DNA of 10,627 nt, from assembly GCA_016872875.1 (NCBI GenBank), contig VGYW01000292.1:1-10627 (forward strand). The letters are read 5' to 3'. The translations under genes were made by a program, and so were the position numbers. The stretch's first letter is position 1, and each line of letters begins with the position of its first letter. Positions 6,205 to 10,627 of this stretch are shown one piece after another. The notes under the pieces were generated by a model. The model saw only the letters and a program-made list of their open reading frames with translations. It made no database searches and had not been told where the DNA came from. Source of the DNA: Planctomycetota bacterium. GTDB taxonomy: Bacteria > Planctomycetota > PUPC01 > DSUN01.

Positions 6205-6888
6205 TCAGTGTCCTGGGGCTAGAACCACACGGAACCCAAAGCCGTCGGCCCGGAACCCAGGATAGTTCCTGCCCCGATGCGCGGAGCGCAGACGCCCGGG
6301 GCCGTCGATCCAGCACCCGCCACGAATCACCCGAAACACGCCAGCCTCCGGCCCCTTGGGGTCCGTCTGCTCACCCGCCTTGTACGGCCCATGCCAGTCC
6401 TGGCACCACTCCCAGGCATTGCCGTGCGTGTCGTGAAGCCCAAATGCGTTGGCCTTGAAGGAGCCGACGGGCGCCGTGTAGAGGGACCCGTCGTCCCAGT
6501 TGAACACCGCCCAATCCGGGAACGCCTTCTTCGCCGTCAGGTCTGCGGCGTTGCACCAGCCCGTGGCCTCGACGAAGCGGCGGAACTGGCCCACCGTGAC
6601 CTCGTGCTTGCCCATCCAGAAGGCTTTGGAGATCGTTACCTTGTGCGCCGGCTTCTCATCGGCGAACGATTCCTCGGCGGTATCTGGCAACTTGGCCAGG
6701 CCCGCCCTAATGAGGGCCTCCGTGCTCCCCATGGTGAACGTACCTGCGGGGATGAGCACGCGGCTTATCTTCACCCCGCCCCCGAGGTGCACCACCCGCT
6801 CCTTGGGCGCTTCCGCGCCCGCAAGGGCGTTTCCCGCGAGCGCGCCCAGCAAGGCCAATGCCGCCCGACCATGCGCCATTGCCCTCAT
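6205..6888 (-). CDS. Secreted SUMF1/formylglycine-generating-enzyme-domain protein, shortened
   Basis: The 227-residue protein starts at an ATG with AGGAGG 7 bases upstream; an upstream in-frame extension to 7143 crosses repeats and is rejected. Residues 1-24 form a Sec signal peptide (RAALALLGALAGNALAG, cleavage near AEA). The SUMF1 domain follows: IPAGTFTMGS (46-55), DEKPAHKVTISKAFWMGKHEVTVGQF (77-102), TAPVGSFKANAFGLHDTHGNAWEWCQDW (138-165), then RVIRGGCWID (187-196) and the final GFGFRVV. The usual central block (VSWEDAxAYCxW, RLPTEAEWEYAARGG) is missing: residue 131 already joins the segment that normally follows it. The catalytic cysteine pair of true formylglycine-generating enzymes is also absent. 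It is therefore unlikely to activate sulfatases and may be a binding protein or a decaying gene. It interrupts the sugar cluster with large gaps on both sides. Confidence 0.85.
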   Translation of the reverse strand: MRAMAHGRAALALLGALAGNALAGAEAPKERVVHLGGGVKISRVLIPAGTFTMGSTEALIRAGLAKLPDTAEESFADEKPAHKVTISKAFWMGKHEVTVGQFRRFVEATGWCNAADLTAKKAFPDWAVFNWDDGSLYTAPVGSFKANAFGLHDTHGNAWEWCQDWHGPYKAGEQTDPKGPEAGVFRVIRGGCWIDGPGRLRSAHRGRNYPGFRADGFGFRVVLAPGH

Positions 6889-6933
6889 AGCCCATCCTCC
6901 TGTAGGGCGTACAAACCTGCACGCGGAACGTAG

Positions 6934-6990
6934 CGACAAGCGTCCCGCTTGTCGAACGGCCCCGAAGCACCGCAAGCGGGACGCTTGCGG
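6934..6990. repeat. Second REP-doublet: two hairpins in inverted orientation
   Basis: Hairpin 1 (6934-6954) is cgacaagcg, loop tcc, cgcttgtcg. Hairpin 2 (6970-6990) is ccgcaagcg, loop gga, cgcttgcgg. Both have perfect 9-bp stems and are inverted copies of one another (the loops too). They differ at two stem positions, and both are changed on each side of the stem so pairing is kept. Flanking ccccgaa (6960-6966) and ttcgggg (6999-7005) add another inverted pair. It sits upstream of the SUMF1 ribosome site. Confidence 0.8.
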
Positions 6991-7066
6991 ATACGCAGTT
7001 CGGGGCACAGCATGGCAGACCCGCCGCCCTGTTGTCAAGCCGCGAAGGCGCAGATTCCTCCAAGGG

Positions 7067-7166
7067 GCATGAATGGATGGGTGGATGAATGGATGAATGA
7101 AAGAGAGTGGACATCGAGGCCATCTTCTCTGACACCCATCCAATCATCCATTCATCCAATCATCCC
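7067..7166. repeat. Inverted pair of GGAT/GAAT-type minisatellites
   Basis: Runs of tggatgaatggatgaatg-type words (7069-7100) face their reverse complements (7136-7166). An exact 14-bp inverted match joins 7083-7096 and 7144-7157. The right half begins at once after the stop codon of the dehydrogenase gene (7167). The space between the arms (7101-7135) is itself weakly self-complementary. A long stem could form in the transcript between the dehydrogenase and SUMF1 genes. Confidence 0.7.
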
Positions 7167-8252
7167 CTATGGCCTCAGCACCACCCTCAGCGATTCGCCG
7201 CTCTGCATGAGGGCGAAGGCACGCTCGAAGTCGGCCAGAGGCAGCACATGGGTGGCCAACTTGTCCATCGGCACGGAGCCGCCGGCGATGAGGTCAACGG
7301 CCCGCCGCACCTGGGCGGGGGTGGAGTCGCTCGTGCCGACGACGCGGAGCTCGTTGTAGTGGAGCGGGCGGCTGTCTATCGAGAGCAGGCTGCCGCCCGC
7401 CGGGAGCGAGGCGAAGAGGCAGACGACGCCCCGCTTGCGCACGAGGCCGAGGGCCTGCTCCTGCGGCTTCGCGGCGGGCGCGGCCACGATGCACACGTCG
7501 GCCCCCAGGCCGCCGGTCATCTCCTTGACCACCTTCGCCAGGTCCTCGGCGGCGGGGTTGACGAGGCGGTCGAAGCCGAATGCCTCGGCCTGCTTGAGGC
7601 GCGCCTCGTTGATCTCGGCGAGGATGACCTTTGCGGCGCCGAACTCGCGGGCGATGACCGCGTTCATGATGCCCATCGGCCCCCCGCCCACGACCACCAC
7701 CACGTCGCCCCTCTGGAGGCCGCAGTTCTCGGCGGCGTTGACGCAGCAACTGAGCGGCTCAGCGAGCGCCGCGTGCTCGGGGCGGACGCCTGGGGGCACC
7801 TTGACGGCGTGGCCGTTGCGGAGCGCCCGCTCGGGCACGACGGTGTATTCGGCCATGCCGCCCTGGTACTTGAAGCCCATCGCCGCCATGTCCACGCACA
7901 AATTCGTCCAGCCCCGCTGGCAATAGGCGCACGCGCCGCAGGAGACCGATGTGGCCATCACGATGCGATCGCCTACGCTCAGTCCTGCTCCCTCTCCCTT
8001 TGGGAGAGGGGAAGAGCGGAGCACGCAACACGCGGCCTTCGCCCCCACGGTTTCCACGATGCCGGTGAACTCGTGGCCGATGGTGCGGGGCGGCGCGATC
8101 TTCGGGTTGCCGTGGAGGAAGCTCTTGAGGTCGGTGCCGCACACCGCGCAGGCATCCACCTTCACGCGAATCTCCCCCTCGCCGCAGGAGGGGATGGGCA
8201 CCTGCTCGAGGCGGATGTCTTTGGGGCCGCGGTAGATGAGCGCTTTCATCAT
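7167..8252 (-). CDS. Zinc-dependent alcohol/polyol dehydrogenase (MDR family)
   Basis: The protein has 361 residues from the first of two adjacent ATGs (8252); a TTG six codons upstream has no better ribosome site. It belongs to the medium-chain dehydrogenases of the sorbitol/threonine dehydrogenase type: catalytic-zinc ligands Cys38 (AVCGTD) and His60-Glu61 (IGHE), structural-zinc cysteines 105, 108, 111 and 119 (CGACAYCQRGWTNLC), AEPLSCC (164-170) and the Rossmann loop GGGPMG (189-194). The strand end LAEINEARL carries an acidic residue, pointing to NAD(H). It should oxidise a polyol or sugar alcohol, or reduce the ketose. Typical members have about 345 residues; the excess is an in-frame segment at residues 73-90 that lies between two normally adjacent blocks (IVETVGAKA and LSVGDRIV). 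Family is certain; substrate is unknown. Confidence 0.93.
   Translation of the reverse strand: MMKALIYRGPKDIRLEQVPIPSCGEGEIRVKVDACAVCGTDLKSFLHGNPKIAPPRTIGHEFTGIVETVGAKAACCVLRSSPLPKGEGAGLSVGDRIVMATSVSCGACAYCQRGWTNLCVDMAAMGFKYQGGMAEYTVVPERALRNGHAVKVPPGVRPEHAALAEPLSCCVNAAENCGLQRGDVVVVVGGGPMGIMNAVIAREFGAAKVILAEINEARLKQAEAFGFDRLVNPAAEDLAKVVKEMTGGLGADVCIVAAPAAKPQEQALGLVRKRGVVCLFASLPAGGSLLSIDSRPLHYNELRVVGTSDSTPAQVRRAVDLIAGGSVPMDKLATHVLPLADFERAFALMQSGESLRVVLRP
7983..8036 (-). repeat. Palindromic repeat inserted in frame in the dehydrogenase gene
   Basis: These 54 bases encode residues 73-90 (ACCVLRSSPLPKGEGAG plus one flanking residue), which have no counterpart in ordinary zinc dehydrogenases at this position. 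The DNA contains a perfect 9-bp palindrome, ccctctccc (7990-7998), loop ttt, gggagaggg (8002-8010). Sequences of this form are common as intergenic repeats in many bacteria. The reading frame and all zinc ligands are intact, so the enzyme may still work. Confidence 0.7.
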
Positions 8253-8264
8253 GGGATTGGCCTT

Positions 8265-8327
8265 ATCCAACCGATCCGACTGATTCGATTAATTCGACTC
8301 ATTCGATTAATTCGAGGGATTCGACGG
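8265..8327. repeat. 9-bp tandem repeat, attcgaNNN, upstream of the dehydrogenase gene
   Basis: attcga occurs at 8283, 8292, 8301, 8310 and 8319, exactly every 9 bases, with variable triplets between. Two degenerate units (atccga at 8274, atccaa at 8265) extend the array upward in phase, giving seven units. It fills most of the 96-bp gap between deoC and the dehydrogenase gene, immediately before the latter's ribosome site, and is AT-rich against its surroundings. Confidence 0.85.
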
Positions 8328-8348
8328 CGACGGATCAAATGCGCCACC

Positions 8349-9035
8349 TCAATAGCCCGTGCCAGAAGCGGGCGCGCCATCGAGCACCTTCTCGGTCGAG
8401 CCGACGCCCAGGCGCTTGCAGCCCTGGTTCAGGTAGCCGACGGCGGTCTCCCAGGAGCGGACTCCACCCGATGCCTTGACGCCCATCGTCTTGCCCACGG
8501 TCTTGAGCATGATGTCAATCACCTCAGGCGTCGCGCCGCCGTCGGCGAAGCCGGTGGAGGTCTTCACGAAGTCGGCGCCCGCCGCCTCGGCCAGCTTGCA
8601 CGCCGCCGCGACCTGCTCGGGCGTGAGGAAGCACGTTTCCAGGATGACCTTGACCAGCACACCCCTGGGCTTTGCCACGGCGACCACCGCCTCGACGTCC
8701 TTCTGCACGAAGGCGTGGTCGCCGCTGAGGAACTTGCCGACGTTCATCACCATGTCGAGCTCGTCCGCCCCGTCCTCGATGGCGAGCTTCGCCTCCAGCG
8801 CCTTCACCTCCGGGCGATTGGAGCCGTGCGGGAAGCCGATGACGCAGGCGACCGTGGTGGCGCTGCCCTTAAGGGTCTTGGCGGCCAGGGCGACGTCGGT
8901 CGGCCGCACGCAGTAGTTCCCCACCCCCCGCGCCGCGCACATCCGCGCGTTCGCCACCACGTCCGCGTCTGTGAACGTCGGCTTCAGCACCGCGTGGTCA
9001 ATCACCTTCGCAACCTGTTCTCGCGTGTAAGCCAT
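8349..9035 (-). CDS. deoC: Deoxyribose-phosphate aldolase (DeoC)
   Basis: The 228-residue class I aldolase has a full set of DeoC landmarks: IDHAVLKP (12-19), Asp94 in ADELDMVMNVG, VKVILET (128-134), the Schiff-base Lys158 in DFVKTSTGF and the second Lys187 in GVKASGGVRS. It should cleave 2-deoxyribose-5-phosphate to glyceraldehyde-3-phosphate and acetaldehyde, or act on a related deoxy-sugar phosphate. Start choice: the ATG at 9035 begins MAYTREQV and has AGGAG 10 bases upstream. A GTG at 9065 would add ten residues but lies inside a 7-bp tandem repeat and has no ribosome site. The stop-to-start gap from the upstream SDR gene is 58 bp. None of the usual deo partners (deoA, deoB, deoD, deoK) is in the window. 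Its company of an FGGY kinase and dehydrogenases suggests a dedicated sugar pathway rather than nucleoside salvage. Confidence 0.94.
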   Translation of the reverse strand: MAYTREQVAKVIDHAVLKPTFTDADVVANARMCAARGVGNYCVRPTDVALAAKTLKGSATTVACVIGFPHGSNRPEVKALEAKLAIEDGADELDMVMNVGKFLSGDHAFVQKDVEAVVAVAKPRGVLVKVILETCFLTPEQVAAACKLAEAAGADFVKTSTGFADGGATPEVIDIMLKTVGKTMGVKASGGVRSWETAVGYLNQGCKRLGVGSTEKVLDGAPASGTGY

Positions 9036-9061
9036 TTCCTCTCGTCTCCTGTCTTCTCTGG

Positions 9062-9089
9062 TCACGCGTCACGCATCACGCATCACGCG
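9062..9089. repeat. Four tandem 7-bp units between the SDR and deoC genes
   Basis: tcacgcg, tcacgca, tcacgca, tcacgcg follow one another without gaps at 9062-9089. The unit length is not a multiple of three, which speaks against coding. The array begins right after the SDR stop region and fills half of the gap before deoC. Confidence 0.85.
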
Positions 9090-9093
9090 CTCT

Positions 9094-9867
9094 TCAGTGC
9101 ATCTCCCTCCCCCCCGTCACATTTATCGCCTGCCCGGTCATGTAGTCTGCGCCTTCTGAGGCGAGGAACAGGGTCACGGCCACCACGTCCCCGATTTCAG
9201 CCAGGCGGCCCAGCGGCACCTTGGAGGTGAACCGCTTGATGACCTCCTCCCTCGAGAGGCCGAGGTTCTTCACGTAGCCTGCCGAGACGTGGCCCCACAC
9301 GCCGGTCTCGAGCACGATGCCTGGGCAGAGGCAGTTGACGTTTATCCTGAAGTCGGCCAGTTCGTAGGCGAGGGCCTGGGTGAAGCCGATTATCGCCGCC
9401 TTCGCCGCCGAGTAGTGGCTCATCAGAGCCGAGCCGGTCTTGCCCGACTTCGACGAGAAGTTCACGATCTTCCCGTACCGCCGCGCCTTCATCAACTGCA
9501 CGGCGTGCTTGCAGAACAGAAACGTCCCGCGGCAGTTCACCGCGAACACGGCGTCCCACTCCTTCACCGTGAGGTCTTCCACCTTCCCCTGGCCCACGAT
9601 GCCCGCGACGTTGACCAGGATGTCAATCTGGCCGTCGAATGCCTTGGCCGCGGCGGCCACGACGGCCTTGACCTGCTCCTCATCCGTCACGTCGGCGGCG
9701 AGGCCCAGGGCGCCGCCGCCGACCTCCCGCGCCGCGGCCTCCACCGCCTCCTGCTTGAGGTCGGTGATAAACACCCTTGCCCCGCCCTGGACGAACGCGG
9801 CGGCGATCCCCCTCCCGATCGCCCCCGCCGCGCCCGTCACCAGCGCCGTCTTGCCCTCGAAGCCCAT
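9094..9867 (-). CDS. SDR-family oxidoreductase, NAD-type, sugar/polyol dehydrogenase-like
   Basis: The protein has 257 residues from the ATG at 9867, chosen for AAGGAGG 5 bases upstream; an extension to 9918 adds only an unsupported leader. Motifs: TGAAGAIG (11-18), Asp36 at the end of the second strand (FITDLK), which points to NAD(H), NVAG (86-89) in place of the usual NNAG, and catalytic Ser139, Tyr152 and Lys156 (FSSKSGKTGSALMSHYSAAK). The C-terminus GGREMH parallels the other SDR of this window (GGLAMH), though the two are clearly different proteins with different cofactor signatures. It is the first gene of the minus-strand run and has its own candidate promoter. The probable role is oxidation of a sugar alcohol or hydroxy acid at the entry of the pathway. 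Confidence 0.9.
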   Translation of the reverse strand: MGFEGKTALVTGAAGAIGRGIAAAFVQGGARVFITDLKQEAVEAAAREVGGGALGLAADVTDEEQVKAVVAAAAKAFDGQIDILVNVAGIVGQGKVEDLTVKEWDAVFAVNCRGTFLFCKHAVQLMKARRYGKIVNFSSKSGKTGSALMSHYSAAKAAIIGFTQALAYELADFRINVNCLCPGIVLETGVWGHVSAGYVKNLGLSREEVIKRFTSKVPLGRLAEIGDVVAVTLFLASEGADYMTGQAINVTGGREMH

Positions 9868-9906
9868 CGTGGCCTCCTTCCGCATCTTCGTCTTCAGAGC
9901 GGCTCC

Positions 9907-9935
9907 AGGATACCGCAACGCCGTATCCCGCGCAA
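9907..9935 (-). promoter_or_regulatory. Candidate promoter for the SDR-deoC-dehydrogenase run
   Basis: On the minus strand TTGCGC (9935-9930) and TATCCT (9912-9907) are 17 bases apart, about 40 bases before the SDR start codon. Each box matches the consensus at 4 of 6 bases. The divergent arrangement with the plus-strand promoter fits a shared control region, but no operator palindrome stands out. Confidence 0.35.
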
Positions 9936-9973
9936 CAGCAGGTCAGTTCCCCTTGCGCCAGCGTGGACGCCGG

Positions 9974-10001
9974 TTGAAACGCGGCGGAAGCGGGATATAA
10001 T
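9974..10001 (+). promoter_or_regulatory. Strong sigma70-type promoter for the divergent plus-strand gene
   Basis: TTGAAA (9974-9979) is followed after 16 bases by a perfect TATAAT (9996-10001). Transcription would start near 10008, leaving a leader of about 33 bases with AGGAGG 7 bases before the ATG at 10041. The boxes stand out in very GC-rich DNA. Confidence 0.75.
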
Positions 10002-10040
10002 GGGGCCAGCGGAGCTATCAACACTCCAGGAGGTTTGTCC

Positions 10041-10627
10041 ATGCGCCGTCGCGGCGCCACGGTCGACGCACCTGCCGCAGAAGGTATCGAGGTTGAAGGC
10101 CAGTTCTTCGCTGACCCCTTCGACATCCCGGCCGCTCTGTCACCGAAGCTCCAACCCGATCAATACCGGGATGTTTTCCGGATCATCGAGGCGCGCTATT
10201 CGCGCCTCATCCGGAAGGCATCCAAAGGCCCTGGCCCGCGAGCCCTGCTGCTGTGTGACCGCAAGATTGTCGCAGAGGCCACCACGCCCGAGGAGTTCGG
10301 CCTCGACGAGATACGCCAGATCGAGGCAAGACACGACAGCGTCTGCTTTATCTACAGCTCGGGTGACCTGGTCGAGGAGTGCGCTTGGAGCTCGGTTGGC
10401 GCGTATGACGCCTATCCGACGCTCCGCGTGTGGGTTGCTCCTGAAGGTGCCCCGCAGGCGACACTGCTGTATGCGGGCGCCGAAGTCGTGGCCGACTTCG
10501 GCACGGGCAATCCTCGGCACCCCAGGGGCTTCTGCGCCTTTGATGACTCTGTGCGCAAAGACATCGGGATTCCCCCAGGTGTTCATGCCCAGGCGTCGCA
10601 TCTTGGCGCCAGCTATTGGTACACGGG
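10041..10627 (+). CDS. Unknown protein, partial; possible retropepsin-like domain
   Basis: An open frame of 195 codons runs from the ATG at 10041 to the window end with no stop, so the C-terminus is missing. The start is firm: AGGAGG lies 7 bases upstream and a near-consensus promoter precedes it. No signal peptide or membrane segment is visible. The N-terminus MRRRGATVDA is basic. Residues 67-110 (RALLLCDRKIVAEATTPEEF onward) loosely recall the small DUF5678 domain. Residues 125-178 contain strands around YPTLRVWV and EVVADFGTGNP; an Asp-x-Gly-Thr core after a YP-strand is reminiscent of single-domain clan AA aspartic proteases, though Phe replaces the usual Thr/Ser. I do not recognise the protein and assign no function. 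It is the only plus-strand gene here and probably not part of the sugar cluster. Confidence 0.75.
   Translation, partial: MRRRGATVDAPAAEGIEVEGQFFADPFDIPAALSPKLQPDQYRDVFRIIEARYSRLIRKASKGPGPRALLLCDRKIVAEATTPEEFGLDEIRQIEARHDSVCFIYSSGDLVEECAWSSVGAYDAYPTLRVWVAPEGAPQATLLYAGAEVVADFGTGNPRHPRGFCAFDDSVRKDIGIPPGVHAQASHLGASYWYT

Noticed and set aside
6205..6888. Functional formylglycine-generating enzyme (sulfatase activator)
   Set aside because: The catalytic cysteine pair and the central part of the domain are missing, and no sulfatase gene is in the window.
7107..9230. 707-codon plus-strand open frame antisense to dehydrogenase and deoC
   Set aside because: Shadow frame. It reads through the 9-bp array (giving an Ile-Arg-Leu repeat) and the inverted minisatellite, and opposes genes with intact catalytic motifs.
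10140..10601. 153-codon minus-strand open frame near the window end
   Set aside because: It opposes the plus-strand partial gene, which has a clear promoter and ribosome site; this frame has neither.

Overview
The window is GC-rich bacterial DNA. It is dominated by a minus-strand set of sugar-metabolism genes and has an unusual load of palindromic and tandem repeats between, and even inside, the genes. The gene mix (FGGY kinase, NupG-type MFS carrier, several dehydrogenases, a secreted SUMF1-domain protein, a cupin lipoprotein) together with palindrome-filled spacers fits a free-living member of the Planctomycetota/Verrucomicrobiota-like bacteria. This is a guess from style; no marker gene or rRNA is present to confirm it.

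Layout. 1-571 has no gene: it holds a 155-bp unit duplicated in tandem (61-370) and a REP-doublet-like inverted repeat (392-550). 572-1240 (minus) encodes a lipoprotein with a D-lyxose-isomerase-like cupin. 1282-1868 (minus) is a toxin-antitoxin pair (DUF4258 toxin, YgiT-type zinc-finger antitoxin) with an ATGA overlap and a good promoter. 2039-3625 is a LyxK-like FGGY sugar kinase, 3722-4972 an MFS sugar/nucleoside-type carrier and 5071-5832 an SDR oxidoreductase, all minus. 5833-6204 has no gene but carries two overlapping inverted repeats that can form alternative hairpins. 6205-6888 is a secreted SUMF1-domain protein that seems to lack the middle of the domain. 7167-8252 is a zinc alcohol/polyol dehydrogenase, 8349-9035 a DeoC aldolase and 9094-9867 a second SDR, again all minus. 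After a divergent promoter region, a plus-strand gene of unknown function begins at 10041 and runs off the end of the window.

How it may work. Read in transcription order (9867 down to 2039), the set is SDR, DeoC, Zn-dehydrogenase, SUMF1 protein, SDR, MFS carrier, FGGY kinase. A carrier, two or three redox steps, a kinase and an aldolase are together enough for uptake, oxidation/isomerisation, phosphorylation and cleavage of a pentitol, pentose or deoxy-sugar. The substrate cannot be read from sequence. Gaps of 58-372 bp, most of them filled with repeats, mean that one continuous transcript is not assured.

The most striking feature is the repeat content. Nearly every gap holds a different short palindromic or tandem family. 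In two of them the inverted copies differ by paired changes that keep each hairpin intact. Two enzymes (kinase and Zn-dehydrogenase) carry extra in-frame segments whose DNA looks like the same kind of intergenic repeat. No CRISPR array, tRNA, rRNA or transposase gene was seen.
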